Source: Nostoc sp. S13
GTDB lineage: Bacteria > Cyanobacteriota > Cyanobacteriia > Cyanobacteriales > Nostocaceae
Assembly (NCBI RefSeq): GCF_029379315.1
Contig: NZ_JAQYWQ010000033.1
Span: 1-58,253, forward strand
Direction of reading: 5' to 3'
Length of the DNA: 58,253 bases
The first letter of the stretch is position 1, and the number at the start of each line of letters is the position of its first letter. Both the position numbers and the translations under genes were made by a program. The notes beneath the pieces were generated by a model. That model saw nothing but the letters and a program-made list of their open reading frames with translations, was not told where the DNA came from and did not search any database. This document shows, in pieces, positions 1-8,540 of this stretch.

Positions 1-65
1 CCCTCTCCAGAGCTAGGTTTCAGCCAAATAAAGTTCTCATTTCCGGATAAGTCTAATAAATAATA

Positions 66-95
66 AACAAAAAGGGCTGCTGAATTAGCAACCCT
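66..95 (-). terminator. Rho-independent terminator of the DUF1830 gene
   Basis: On the minus strand a 9-bp stem (AGGGTTGCT pairing with AGCAGCCCT, one G-T wobble) with a 5-base loop is followed directly by TTTTTGTTT. It lies about 25 bases after the stop codon of the minus-strand DUF1830 gene, where a terminator is expected. On the plus strand there is no T-run, so it looks one-directional. Confidence 0.75.
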
Positions 96-118
96 CAAAT
101 TTAGTAAAATTGTTTTTT

Positions 119-514
119 TTAATCAACCGACGCTAAACCAAGGATTTGTAAGGGTTTTGTAGTATCTCCGATTTTTGTATTAATTTGCTGCACCATTGGT
201 TTGGTATTAATAAGGTCTTTTCCATCTGATGAGTCGGTATCAAACTCATAAGCGCTGGGTTCGTCCAGCATCAGGCGATCGCACGGTATTTTATCGGATA
301 AAATTGCACTTGCCATCATCCCTGTATGAATCTCCATTTGACCTTTTCGCGGAGCTTCAAATACTAAACGTTGTCCTGGGAAAACAACCCTTTCAAAGTA
401 CCAGTTGGGAATATTGGAGATGCGAGCTACCTGTATTTTGCTCGTGGCATTAATGTAGCAGCAGAGAATTTTCCCCGATTGCTCAGGTGGTAGAGGATCT
501 AATATTTGAGCCAT
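119..514 (-). CDS. DUF1830 domain-containing protein
   Basis: This 131-residue soluble protein has the stretch around residues 17-55 (CYINATSKIQVARI, then NWYFERVVFPGQRLVFEA) that I associate with the cyanobacterial DUF1830 family. Its function is unknown. The first two thirds look like the family domain. The C-terminal third (SSDGKDLINTKPMVQQINT) is polar and probably a variable tail. There is no signal peptide or membrane segment. The ATG start follows an A/G-rich stretch and the gene ends just before a good terminator, so it is probably a single-gene transcript. The family call is from remembered sequence pattern; no biochemical role can be inferred. Confidence 0.75.
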   Translation of the reverse strand: MAQILDPLPPEQSGKILCCYINATSKIQVARISNIPNWYFERVVFPGQRLVFEAPRKGQMEIHTGMMASAILSDKIPCDRLMLDEPSAYEFDTDSSDGKDLINTKPMVQQINTKIGDTTKPLQILGLASVD

Positions 515-1102
515 AACTGCTGAGGAGCTTTACGCCACAATTTTACATTACACTAGCCAAGCCTAACACCCACTGATCCCCACTTGTTGTAACTGCGAAT
601 ACCAACTCATGTCTTTCTAGATTTTTTCTACCTAAAGATATATCGGAGGTTATAAAAATTTTATAAATATTTATGCTCTTTCTAAAATTTTATACTACGT
701 GAACATCTTTGAGTTTTTAATCTCTGGCAAAAAACCTTTAACTTCTTCAGGGCAGATAATTACAGAGTCGGTATGGTGAAGATCCCCTTAGCTTGAGCTT
801 AGTTCACGAGTGTATTTTTGTGTTTCATCTATCCCCCGATTAAAAGCCTGGGATCATCGCTTAATGAATAAACTCAATGTTATCGTAAAGCTATATGAAA
901 AATTTCTTCATAAAGCCTCTCTTGATAGCCTGCATTTGGTATGTAAAGCAATTTTATTGATTCCTACATCTGTGAACAAAAGTTTCGCTCATATCAATAA
1001 TCGGCTTCAATGTCAAGCAAGATTGTCAAAGATTAAGAGTAGCCAAAACAAAAACACGCCTTAAAACTGGAATTTATCTCGCTTTCCCCAAAGATTGGCA
1101 AG
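515..1102. other. Intergenic region between divergent genes, no gene seen
   Basis: The 588-base gap separates the minus-strand DUF1830 gene from the plus-strand radical SAM gene and must hold both promoters. It is AT-rich. An 84-codon plus-strand reading frame at 810-1064 has no family resemblance and biased composition, and I treat it as chance. No repeat or tRNA was recognised. Confidence 0.5.
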
Positions 1103-2695
1103 ATGGAAGTCAAAACACCCATGATGGAAAATCGAATTCTTTACGTTCGCCTTCCTTGTAACCCTATCTTTCCCATTGGGGTTGTCTACCTGAGCGATCA
1201 CGTCCACAAACAGTTTCCAAATATCGAACAGCGTATCTTTGATTTGGGAACAGTGCCACCTTTAGATTACGCTACCGCCTTGGATCGCTGTATCGATGAA
1301 TTTAAACCGACACTACTAGTATTTTCTTGGCGGGATATTCAAATTTATGCCCCAGTTGGCGGGCGTGGTGGTAATCCACTACAAAACGCTTTTGAATTTT
1401 ACTACGCGAAGAATCCTCTATTGAAACTACGTGGAGGATTGGGCGGTTTACGAATCTTCATCGCTTACTATGTAGAGTTATGGCAAAACCAGGGCTTAAT
1501 CAAACGCGGTTTAAAGCGTGCCCAAAAATATAATTCTGATGCTCGTGTAGTTGTAGGTGGTGGTGCAGTTAGTGTATTTTATGAACAGTTGGGTAAAAGC
1601 TTACCTCAAGGGGCAATTATTTCTGTGGGTGAAGGCGAAACTCTGCTAGAAAAACTTTTAAGTGGCGGAGATTTTCGAGATGAACGCTGTTACGTTGTCG
1701 GAGAAACTCAACCACGGAAACGGCTAATTCACGAACAACCCACCCCACTAGAAAAAACAGCTTGTAACTATGACTATATCGAAAGCATCTGGCCGGAATT
1801 TAACTATTACCTGCAAGAGCAAGACTTTTATATAGGTGTACAAACTAAGCGCGGTTGTCCTCACAACTGTTGTTATTGCGTCTACACTGTTGTGGAAGGG
1901 AAACAAGTACGCATCAACCCAGCAGATGAAGTAGTTGCTGAGATGCGCCAATTATACGATCGCGGCATTCGCAATTTCTGGTTTACCGATGCCCAATTCA
2001 TCCCAGCGCGAAAATTTATCGACGATGCCATAGAACTCTTGCAAAAAATCGTCGATTCTGGTATGACAGATATCCACTGGGCAGCTTACATTAGAGCCGA
2101 CAATTTGACACCCCAGTTGTGCGACTTGATGGCGAAAACTGGGATGAACTACTTTGAAATTGGGATTACCAGTGGTTCTCAAGAACTCGTGCGGAAAATG
2201 CGGATGGGGTATAACCTGCGAAACGTCTTGCAAAACTGCCGTGATTTAAAAGCAGCTGGTTTCAACGACTTAGTTTCCGTCAATTACTCCTTTAATGTCA
2301 TTGACGAACGTCCCGAAACCATCCGCCAAACCATCGCCTACCACCGCGAACTAGAACGGATTTTTGGTGCTGATAAAGTCGAGCCTGCCATTTTCTTTAT
2401 TGGACTACAACCCCATACTCATCTAGAAGAATACGCTTTTAAAGAAGGTATCCTCAAACCAGGATATGATCCAATGAGCCTGATGCCGTGGACAGCCAAA
2501 AAACTCCTCTGGAATCCCGAACCCCTTGGTTCATTCTTTGGTGAAGTCTGCTTGCAAGCTTGGCAACAAAACCCCAACGATTTCGGACGCGAAGTCATGA
2601 AAATTCTAGAAGAAAAACTGGGTTGTGCCGACTTAGAAGCAGCACTTTCTGCACCAATAGAGACGAAAGAAAAACAGTTAGCAGTTGTATCCTAA
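1103..2695 (+). CDS. Radical SAM protein, BchE-like (high-light acclimation type)
   Basis: The 530-residue protein has the radical SAM cluster motif C252-x3-C256-x2-C259 (RGCPHNCCYC), which binds a [4Fe-4S] cluster and S-adenosylmethionine. The N-terminal half resembles a cobalamin-binding-like Rossmann domain ending in VVGGGAVSV and SVGEGE, as in BchE-type enzymes. The middle (WFTDAQFIP, HWAAYIRADNL, FEIGITSGSQE) is the usual TIM-barrel core. Overall it matches my memory of a cyanobacterial family named photosystem II high light acclimation radical SAM protein; its reaction is not known to me. A second ATG seven codons in (MMENRILYVRLP) is an equally plausible start. The downstream gene begins 180 bases later, after a repeat cluster, so the two may be cotranscribed. 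Confidence 0.85.
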   Translation: MEVKTPMMENRILYVRLPCNPIFPIGVVYLSDHVHKQFPNIEQRIFDLGTVPPLDYATALDRCIDEFKPTLLVFSWRDIQIYAPVGGRGGNPLQNAFEFYYAKNPLLKLRGGLGGLRIFIAYYVELWQNQGLIKRGLKRAQKYNSDARVVVGGGAVSVFYEQLGKSLPQGAIISVGEGETLLEKLLSGGDFRDERCYVVGETQPRKRLIHEQPTPLEKTACNYDYIESIWPEFNYYLQEQDFYIGVQTKRGCPHNCCYCVYTVVEGKQVRINPADEVVAEMRQLYDRGIRNFWFTDAQFIPARKFIDDAIELLQKIVDSGMTDIHWAAYIRADNLTPQLCDLMAKTGMNYFEIGITSGSQELVRKMRMGYNLRNVLQNCRDLKAAGFNDLVSVNYSFNVIDERPETIRQTIAYHRELERIFGADKVEPAIFFIGLQPHTHLEEYAFKEGILKPGYDPMSLMPWTAKKLLWNPEPLGSFFGEVCLQAWQQNPNDFGREVMKILEEKLGCADLEAALSAPIETKEKQLAVVS

Positions 2696-2749
2696 AAAAC
2701 ACGAATTCGGAATTTCTGCCCCTCTCTTCCTCTGTGTCACGCTAGTTGC

Positions 2750-2856
2750 TTCTCCCAAGGGGAGACGCTGCGCGAACAAGTCGGGAAACCCGCCCAACGC
2801 ACTGGCTTCTCTGCGCCTCTGCGGTAGCCTGCGGCAAGCCGCTCCACGTCTACGTT
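2750..2856. repeat. Interspersed palindromic repeat cluster
   Basis: Contains GCTTCTCCCAAGGGGAGACG with internal dyad symmetry, then GCGCGAACAAGTCGGG, and a second segment (GCCTGCGGCAAGCCGCTCC) of the same GC-rich style. The reverse complement of the first motif recurs at 7796-7915. This kind of GC-rich island is scattered through gaps in this window and is unlike neighbouring coding DNA. Confidence 0.6.
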
Positions 2857-2875
2857 TTCATAAAATCCCAAACCC

Positions 2876-4273
2876 ATGTTAGAAGGTTCAATTCTACAAC
2901 AGCTAGAAACAGCCCATCGCCACACTACCAGACCAATTCGATTCGGTGTTTACTATAAAAATACCCTAGTTGCATTGTGCCATGCTCTAGAAGACCATAT
3001 CTTAACCGACGACGGTACACCCTTAGTAATCACCGCCTTCCAACAGGGTAAATGGTACTTACAAGAAGCTCAACGATATGCAGACATCGCCCAGCGCAGC
3101 CGCGAAATTGCGATCATGGCTGCCTCTGAATCTGGCTTTGCTGAACATCCTACCAGCCAGCTACCCAATGTAGACTTAGTGGCATTAGATCCAATTGATC
3201 CAGTGGCGCAGGAGTGGCACTTAATTATTTTATCGCCGAAATACACAGCGATGGTAATTTGTCAAGAATTATCAGAGGCTGATTATGGCAGCGCTGGAGT
3301 ACCGACATCAGATTTAGAGCGCAAATTTTATGGCTTGTGGACATTTGAGCCAGAGTTAGTGCAAGAGACAGCAGAAATAGCGATCGCTCACATCAAAAAA
3401 TACAACCCAGAACTGGCGGAAAAACTCACAGCCGATAAACAGCAAATTGTACCGTCAATGGACAGATCCCAAAATTTGGGTGCAGTTGTCTCCCGTGTAG
3501 TAGATTATCTCCAGACTGGGCAAGATAATTTATCCATACCAACAGCGCTTCAGAAACAAACGCTGGATCGAAACTTGGTTTCCAACGAAATCCAAGCCTT
3601 TTTGCGAATGGCGCAACTGATGGATATGGCAGATGTCAACAATCCAATGGCAGCTGCGGAAGTAGTCGTACTTGCTGAAGCGATCGCCCAGCTTTTGGAT
3701 CTTCCTGCATGGCAGATTAAAAGGTTGCGGTTGGCGAGTTTGTTGCATCGCATAGATCCATTACAGAAAGCCGAAAGCGTTCTCACTGGCGGTATATCTA
3801 CACGCTACCAAGAAGATGCCCCTAGTTCTCCCTTAACTTGTCCCTTAGTACCGGGGGCGCAAGTATTGCGAACCATGCCACGACTGCGAGCAGTTGCCCA
3901 AATTATTACTCACCAAACCGAGTGGTGGAATGGTTCAGGGGAACCAGCAGCTTTAGCTGGAGATGAAATTCCCCTAGAGTCGAGAATTTTGGCATTATTG
4001 GCAGACTTTCAGTGGCGGTTAAATCAGCGAAAGTCGTCAAATCAAAGCCGGGAACAAATATTTACTCAAGCTTTAGATGAGTGCAAACAGCAACAATCTA
4101 CCCGGTTTGATCCTAAACTTGTAGATACCCTAGCTTTGTTAGTTCTGGGTTTACAACAGGGACTCGACTTACCCTTGATGACACCCAAATTCAGCGCCGG
4201 TATCTGGATACTTGATTCCCAATGGGATAGCCACAGCAAGATAAGTGAGGAGATTGGTAGTTACTTTACATGA
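2876..4273 (+). CDS. DICT sensory domain protein with degenerate HD-GYP-like domain
   Basis: The 465-residue soluble protein starts with about 190 residues typical of the DICT sensory domain (RPIRFGVYYKNTLVALCHALED, GKWYLQEAQRYADIAQRSRE), a domain found with cyclic-di-GMP and two-component proteins. Residues about 255-420 align by eye with an HD-GYP phosphodiesterase, but the key motifs are altered: the HD pair reads LLHRID, the second histidine pair reads ITHQTEWW, and GYP reads GEP. The surrounding scaffold (GDEIPLESRILALLADF) is kept. It is therefore probably a binding or scaffold domain without hydrolase activity; this is inference. Its TGA stop overlaps the ATG of the next gene by four bases, so the two are translationally coupled. 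Confidence 0.75.
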   Translation: MLEGSILQQLETAHRHTTRPIRFGVYYKNTLVALCHALEDHILTDDGTPLVITAFQQGKWYLQEAQRYADIAQRSREIAIMAASESGFAEHPTSQLPNVDLVALDPIDPVAQEWHLIILSPKYTAMVICQELSEADYGSAGVPTSDLERKFYGLWTFEPELVQETAEIAIAHIKKYNPELAEKLTADKQQIVPSMDRSQNLGAVVSRVVDYLQTGQDNLSIPTALQKQTLDRNLVSNEIQAFLRMAQLMDMADVNNPMAAAEVVVLAEAIAQLLDLPAWQIKRLRLASLLHRIDPLQKAESVLTGGISTRYQEDAPSSPLTCPLVPGAQVLRTMPRLRAVAQIITHQTEWWNGSGEPAALAGDEIPLESRILALLADFQWRLNQRKSSNQSREQIFTQALDECKQQQSTRFDPKLVDTLALLVLGLQQGLDLPLMTPKFSAGIWILDSQWDSHSKISEEIGSYFT

Positions 4274-4908
4274 ATATTGAAGCCATTAGATTAGGAAAAC
4301 TCAAACAACTTCCAGGGGCAAATTTAGAAGACGAGGAACTCTCCCGACTCGATTTAAGCCGGATTAATCTTGCTGGCGCTACCCTTGTCGGCACTAATTT
4401 CGCTGGTTCTAAACTCGAAGGTGGGCATTTTGAGGGGGCGAATTTAATGGGAGCCAACCTCCAAGAAACTGACTTGCGGGCGAGTTTGATGGGAGCAAAT
4501 CTGATGCAAGCAGATTTAACGGGTGCTGACTTGCGGGGTAGCAATTTGCGTGGCGCTAACTTGATGGGAGCAAGACTCAGTGATGTGTCATTGGTGGGTG
4601 CTTTCTTGAGTGGTGCCAATTTAATGAATGTGAACTTGCAAGGCGTTGACTTGCGCGGTGCTGACTTGCGCGGTGCAAACCTGACTGGAGCAAATCTTAA
4701 AGGTGCAGACTTGAGTCGCGCCGATTTGCAAGGGGCTTTGTTGAGTGAAGCAAATCTTGAAGAAGCTGACTTGCGGGGGGCGAATTTGGCGGGGGCGAAT
4801 TTGACGGGAGCTAATTTACTCTGTGCAGAGTTAGAAGGTGCAAATTTGAGCGGCGTTAATTTGAATAAAGCGTGTTTGGTGGGTACAGTGGTTGAGAGGC
4901 TGACGTAA
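4270..4908 (+). CDS. Pentapeptide repeat protein
   Basis: The 212-residue protein is almost entirely A(D/N)LxG-type pentapeptides from about residue 25 to the end (for example LRGADLRGANLTGANLKG), which fold as a right-handed square beta-helix. A short non-repeat head (MNIEAIRLGKLKQLPG) precedes them. There is no signal peptide or membrane segment, so it is probably cytosolic. The start codon overlaps the stop of the upstream DICT protein in ATGA, which implies coupled translation and perhaps a shared role. Cyanobacteria have many such proteins, mostly of unknown function. Confidence 0.9.
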   Translation: MNIEAIRLGKLKQLPGANLEDEELSRLDLSRINLAGATLVGTNFAGSKLEGGHFEGANLMGANLQETDLRASLMGANLMQADLTGADLRGSNLRGANLMGARLSDVSLVGAFLSGANLMNVNLQGVDLRGADLRGANLTGANLKGADLSRADLQGALLSEANLEEADLRGANLAGANLTGANLLCAELEGANLSGVNLNKACLVGTVVERLT

Positions 4909-4978
4909 AGATTGCACCAAAAAGCCCAGTATCCTTGGATATTGTTAAAATTTTTGGAAATGAAGCAGGTGAAAATTT

Positions 4979-5212
4979 GTGAGCCTAAAAGAAGTTATCA
5001 GACTAGCAAAGCAGCTTTCAACTGTGGACAAAGTACGTTTGATCCAGCAAATTGCTCCTGATATAGAACGCGAGTTAACAGATAAACTCTCTAACTTTCC
5101 CCGACAATCCTTATGGGGACTCTGTGCTGATTTAGGAAACGCACCTTCCACAGAGTAAATTGATGTAGCCCGTAGTGAAGAATGGGCTAACTTTCCACGG
5201 GAGGATATTTGA
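4979..5212 (+). pseudogene. VapB-like antitoxin with in-frame stop; partner toxin truncated
   Basis: From a GTG start the frame encodes 59 residues (SLKEVIRLAKQLSTVDKVRL, IERELTD, LWGLCADLGNAPSTE), resembling the small helical antitoxins common in Nostocales. A TAA at 5156-5158 stands where a Glu codon (GAA) is expected. The same frame then continues 17 codons (IDVARSEEWANFPREDI) to TGA at 5210-5212, which restores the usual family ending. The final A of that stop starts an ATG (5212-5214) for MLRAV, the beginning expected of a PIN-type toxin, but similarity stops after five codons. I infer a decayed toxin-antitoxin operon: nonsense mutation in the antitoxin and loss of nearly all of the toxin. 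The family assignment is from memory of related sequences. Confidence 0.55.
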
Positions 5213-5276
5213 TGCTGCGTGCTGTATTATCAATATATTCTTGTGAGAAAATTTGCCTTCCTAATACCAATGCTTC

Positions 5277-5435
5277 TTACCTTTCCTCATCTGTCATATA
5301 ATCATCTCCCTTGAGTCCCCTTGGAGTACGTCGAGGATTTCCTCCTGCATCTAAATATCGCTGACGTGCGATCGCAAATAGTTCTAATATTCTTTGCGTT
5401 TGCTGCTGTTTAATGGTGTTAGATTGCGTCATCAT
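5277..5435 (-). CDS. Small conserved-type hypothetical protein, possibly truncated
   Basis: A 52-residue minus-strand frame (MMTQSNTIKQQQTQRILELF, then ARQRYLDAGGNPRRTPRGL, then DDYMTDEER) looks like a real small cyanobacterial protein rather than chance. It ends at TAA (5277-5279). Without that stop it would continue EALVLGRQIFSQEYIDNT, which reads as the natural end of this kind of protein, so a nonsense mutation is likely. The read-through frame runs on to TAG at 5187-5189 and overlaps the broken antitoxin tail to tail. Function unknown. Confidence 0.45.
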   Translation of the reverse strand: MMTQSNTIKQQQTQRILELFAIARQRYLDAGGNPRRTPRGLKGDDYMTDEER

Positions 5436-5443
5436 TTTTATTC

Positions 5444-6247
5444 TTAAAAAGGAGAAAGCCTTTTAAATTCCATTTGCTCATTGAGAGAATTAAATCCATT
5501 AGTGAACTGTGTAAACTCGTTATAAGAGGCTCCACGCCAAATAGTATGAGAATTGTAGATAATCTTCTGTAAATTAAAACTTTCTAGAGAAACACTGCTC
5601 AGGTTAGCTCCACTTAGATTAGTATCTATAAGATAACCGTTCAGTTTAGCTCCTTGCAAATTAGCATTTATCAACTGTGTTTCTTGCAAGTTAGCACCTA
5701 AAAGTGAACTGTGATCTAAATTGGCATTTTTAAGGTTAGCTTCTTTGAGATTTGCATGATACAAGCTACTCAAACTTAAATTCGCACCCTGTAAATTAGC
5801 CTTTTTTAGATTAGCGTAATCTAGTTCTGCTGACTCTAAGGAAGCGCTTTTTAAATTAGCTTTTTCTAAATTTACTTTATTGAGTTTTGCCCAGTTTAGT
5901 TTTGCATTAGTCAAATCAGCATCACTCAGATTGGCTTCGCTTAAATCCAAACTTGATAAGTCAGTTTGAATAAGTTTTGCTCCCCTCAAGTTAGCTCCTT
6001 TGAATGAAGCCTCATAGGTAACATTACAGTAATCATCACCAATTTCTGATATACCCATTTTCCCTTTGTCGCCAACATCATCTCGCCATCTGAGTTCAGC
6101 TTTAGTTAAATCAGCCCCTTGTAGATTGGCTCCGTCTAATTTAGCATTAGTCAGTTCGGCTTCTCTTAAATCTGCTCCAGCTAAATCAGCATTTGTTAAA
6201 TCAGCACCACCTAAATCACACTTGGGACATTTTTTAGTTGTTAGCAA
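5444..6247 (-). CDS. Pentapeptide repeat protein
   Basis: This 267-residue protein has two blocks of A(D/N)LxxA pentapeptides: about residues 13-53 and 82-225. They are split by a non-repeat insert (RWRDDVGDKGKMGISEIGDD) that may break the beta-helix or form a loop. The first residues contain CPKCDLGG, a possible lone CxxC. The last 40 residues (IWRGASYNEFTQFTNG) are not repeats. No signal peptide is visible. It lies convergent to the other pentapeptide gene, with the decayed toxin-antitoxin locus between. The repeats are less regular than in the 4.3-kb protein, so they are not a recent duplicate of each other. Confidence 0.85.
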   Translation of the reverse strand: MLTTKKCPKCDLGGADLTNADLAGADLREAELTNAKLDGANLQGADLTKAELRWRDDVGDKGKMGISEIGDDYCNVTYEASFKGANLRGAKLIQTDLSSLDLSEANLSDADLTNAKLNWAKLNKVNLEKANLKSASLESAELDYANLKKANLQGANLSLSSLYHANLKEANLKNANLDHSSLLGANLQETQLINANLQGAKLNGYLIDTNLSGANLSSVSLESFNLQKIIYNSHTIWRGASYNEFTQFTNGFNSLNEQMEFKRLSPF

Positions 6248-6347
6248 CTGCTTTACATGAGCGGGATTAGAAGTTTTTTTAGCCTCACAATCTTTACAAC
6301 CAGAAAGAAAATTACTAATAAAGCTGATACTATTAATATTTTGATTT

Positions 6348-7181
6348 TCATATATGAAGCGATCGCTCAGTTCGCCCTCGTATCCACAAAGCTAGTACAC
6401 TCATTAACAACACCCCCATCACTCCTTGCAGGGGATTATTATTCACACCAGTTACCCAATCAGGAACATGACCAGAATATTTCGTTAAGTCCCCAACATT
6501 AATTATGTAGTAGCCTCCTACTAAACCACCATGTAAACCAATTGGTAAACCCAAGCGTCCTCTCCGCCAACGCTTTCCCCATACCTGCGTTAACCCCAGC
6601 AGTACTAAAGCTGGAAATTGCGGCAATGTATGAATAATTGCCTCCCAGGGTTTAATAAAGTGCAATGTAGCAAACGCAGTTGCATCTGTCCACAATGCCA
6701 CACGGGGACTGTAATCTCGTTGTAATTCATCTAGCAACCAGCCTCGGAATAACAATTCCTCAGCAAATCCAATACCTAAGCCAACAAGTAAACCCTCTAA
6801 AATCACTTTCAGCAAAAAAACTTTCGGTTGTTGCCACACCAACCAACCCAATAAACTTTCTACCCCAAAAAGTATCAGAATATTTATTATCCCCATAGCC
6901 AAGCCACGCACTAAATCCACACCGTTTTGTCGCGTGAATTCTAAGCCATAATGCCGTAGAATTTGGGGCTGCTGGTAGACATATTTACCCCATAGTTTCA
7001 ACAGAAAAATAAACACTGCATATAACAATACCAATGTCAATATACTTTCTAAGTTTGAATCATGCACTAGTAAGTATATTGGTACAGCCAATGGCAACCA
7101 TAGCAGCAATAAAGTCAAAATAAAAGCACCCAGCCTAATGGGGGCAGGGCGTTCGGCTAGACGGATAAGGTTTTTTTTCAT
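6348..7181 (-). CDS. CPBP family intramembrane metalloprotease
   Basis: The 277-residue protein has about seven hydrophobic helices, starting near residue 15 (LGAFILTLLLLWLPLAVPI). The C-terminal half carries the CPBP/CAAX-protease motifs: EELLFRG (EExxxR), LHFIKPW, and GGLVGGYYI near the third motif. Such proteins cleave or chaperone membrane-bound substrates; some mature prenylated proteins or bacteriocins. The substrate here cannot be told. The gene stands alone between the pentapeptide gene and clpS on the same strand. The ATG start follows immediately upstream of a run of charged residues (MKKNLIRLAERP), consistent with cytosolic N-terminus. Confidence 0.85.
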   Translation of the reverse strand: MKKNLIRLAERPAPIRLGAFILTLLLLWLPLAVPIYLLVHDSNLESILTLVLLYAVFIFLLKLWGKYVYQQPQILRHYGLEFTRQNGVDLVRGLAMGIINILILFGVESLLGWLVWQQPKVFLLKVILEGLLVGLGIGFAEELLFRGWLLDELQRDYSPRVALWTDATAFATLHFIKPWEAIIHTLPQFPALVLLGLTQVWGKRWRRGRLGLPIGLHGGLVGGYYIINVGDLTKYSGHVPDWVTGVNNNPLQGVMGVLLMSVLALWIRGRTERSLHI

Positions 7182-7220
7182 ACCAATGTTAAGTCACCAG
7201 CCAATACTCTAAATTCCGAC

Positions 7221-7247
7221 TAATGACCAATGACCAATGACCAATGA
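7221..7247. repeat. Short tandem heptamer repeat (TGACCAA)
   Basis: Four direct copies of a TGACCAA heptamer run right up to the clpS stop codon. This is the short tandemly repeated repetitive (STRR) type described from heterocystous cyanobacteria. Confidence 0.8.
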
Positions 7248-7529
7248 CTATTCATCAGGTTCAATCGTGCTACTTAAACCGTGACTTTTCAATGTTTCGC
7301 TATAGAACTCAGCGTGTTCCAGAGCGCAAGTAATGACTAAAGCTAGCCCGTTAGTATGGGCTTCCATCATGATGCTAACAGCCTGGGGTTGGGTAAGGCT
7401 TGGCACAGTGGCTATTAGTGACTGCACAACATGCTCCATAGAATTGTACTCGTCGTTATGGAGCAAAACGCGATACCGAGGCGCGAGCTTACGGGATGTG
7501 GAACGCTTTTCAATGGTTTCAACTGACAC
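7248..7529 (-). CDS. clpS: ATP-dependent Clp protease adaptor ClpS
   Basis: The 93-residue protein has the ClpS fold signatures: YRVLLHNDEYNSMEHVV (the NDEYN segment contacts ClpC/ClpA), MMEAHTNGLALV, and CALEHAEFYSE. ClpS binds N-degron substrates and delivers them to the ClpCP protease in the cytosol. The length is normal for the family, with a 15-residue flexible N-terminal tail. Many cyanobacteria carry two ClpS paralogues; which one this is cannot be decided here. The gene is a likely single transcription unit. Confidence 0.93.
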   Translation of the reverse strand: MSVETIEKRSTSRKLAPRYRVLLHNDEYNSMEHVVQSLIATVPSLTQPQAVSIMMEAHTNGLALVITCALEHAEFYSETLKSHGLSSTIEPDE

Positions 7530-8100
7530 GGCTCTTTGCTCTTTTCTCGTTAATTCACTACAACAAAGTTTCTGTCCAGCGATCGCTTAACAGTTATTTA
7601 CCTATTCTATAGTATTTCTGTCCAGATACTATGCTAATAAAACCCTTTGCTGCTCGCAATTGGTCGTATTAGTCTTGCGTAACCACTTATGAGACAGATG
7701 TCTAAGACATGGCTGCCGTAAGAGTGCTACCCTAATCTTAACATCTGACTTTTCACGGGATCTGGAAAACCTCTCTTCTTTATCTCTCTCCTAAAAGGAG
7801 GAGCCACTGCGTTGGGGAGCCAGCGCGGGAACAGGGGGTTTCCCCTATTAGCGACTGGTGTCGGCTCCCCCGACTTGTCCCTTGCGCGTCTCCCCTTGGG
7901 AGAAGCACCTGGCGTCAGAGACTTTGAATTTTCCCCCTTAGAGTGTTGGGAAGGGGGCTAGGGGGCTAGGTCTTTCGTAGGCTTTTCCACATGACGTGAA
8001 TTGTCAGAATCTTACAGAAGCTTTCCTTAAACCTAGCGCATTTTCACTTTTAAGATTAAGCAAGTTGCAAAACAATCCTTGCCCCTGCCCAAACTGCATA
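7530..8100. other. Intergenic region with GC-rich repeat island
   Basis: This gap between the divergent clpS and a small hypothetical gene holds a repeat island at about 7796-7915. The island contains the reverse complement of the GGGGAGACGC family seen at 2750 and several nested hairpins (AGGGGGTTTCCCCTA, GTCGGCTCCCCCGAC). The frame at 7996-8100 in front of the next gene is open but reads as noise. No gene was recognised. Confidence 0.5.
7796..7915. repeat. Interspersed palindromic repeat island
   Basis: GC-rich stretch with CGTCTCCCCTTGGGAGAAGC, the reverse complement of the motif at 2754-2775, plus GACTTGTCCC and nearby hairpins. Its composition differs sharply from the AT-rich DNA around it. 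Confidence 0.6.
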
Positions 8101-8448
8101 ATGATGGACATTAGCCGAGATTTTCTTCAACCAGGACAAATTGTGTCTTTAGAGCATGACGACAGGAATCTGTATGCAGAAGTCATTCAATTTGTGGTTT
8201 CCCGCCAGTTGTGCTGGGTACGTCCTTTATTAATGGTTACTTTGATTCAAGAATCGCCGCTAATTACTGATTTGCGAGATGCGTCTGACCTGCTTTGGCC
8301 TGCCAATTTATTTCGACCAGCTTTAGACACAGAAGTAATTACCTTCTTGAGCCAAGTTTTAGCAAAAGAACCAAAAACTGAAGCTGACTCAGCAGCCAAG
8401 CAGCAATTCAATCAGTTTATTCACCAACTTTGGCAAGCTAGTCATTAG
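8101..8448 (+). CDS. Conserved-type hypothetical protein
   Basis: The likely product starts at one of two adjacent ATGs (MMDISRDFLQPGQIVSLEH) and is about 115 residues. An upstream in-frame extension to 7996 looks non-coding. The first half (LYAEVIQFVVSRQLCWVRPL) looks like a small beta-rich domain. The second half (DASDLLWPANLFRPALD, then a charged helix) is alpha-helical. I recognise the style of a cyanobacterial orphan family but cannot name a function. The stop codon and the last residues (ASH) lie inside a GTCATTA tandem repeat, so the C-terminus may have been trimmed by the repeat. Confidence 0.65.
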   Translation: MMDISRDFLQPGQIVSLEHDDRNLYAEVIQFVVSRQLCWVRPLLMVTLIQESPLITDLRDASDLLWPANLFRPALDTEVITFLSQVLAKEPKTEADSAAKQQFNQFIHQLWQASH

Positions 8449-8492
8449 TCATTAGTCATTTGTCATTTGTCATTGGGCATTAGCCATTGGGT
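8440..8492. repeat. Short tandem heptamer repeat (GTCATTA/GTCATTT)
   Basis: About seven direct copies of GTCATTA, GTCATTT and GGCATTA variants, starting inside the end of the upstream coding sequence. STRR type. Confidence 0.8.
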
Positions 8493-8540
8493 ATGGTTAT
8501 TCTTGTTGTCCCCTTGTCTCCGCACTCCCCACTCCCCTTA

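Noticed and set aside
810..1064. 84-codon plus-strand frame before the radical SAM gene
   Set aside because: No domain or family resemblance and no ribosome binding site; it lies in a promoter region.
7221..8492. Heptamer arrays considered as a CRISPR array
   Set aside because: Units are 7 bases with no unique spacers; they are tandem repeats. No cas genes are in the window.
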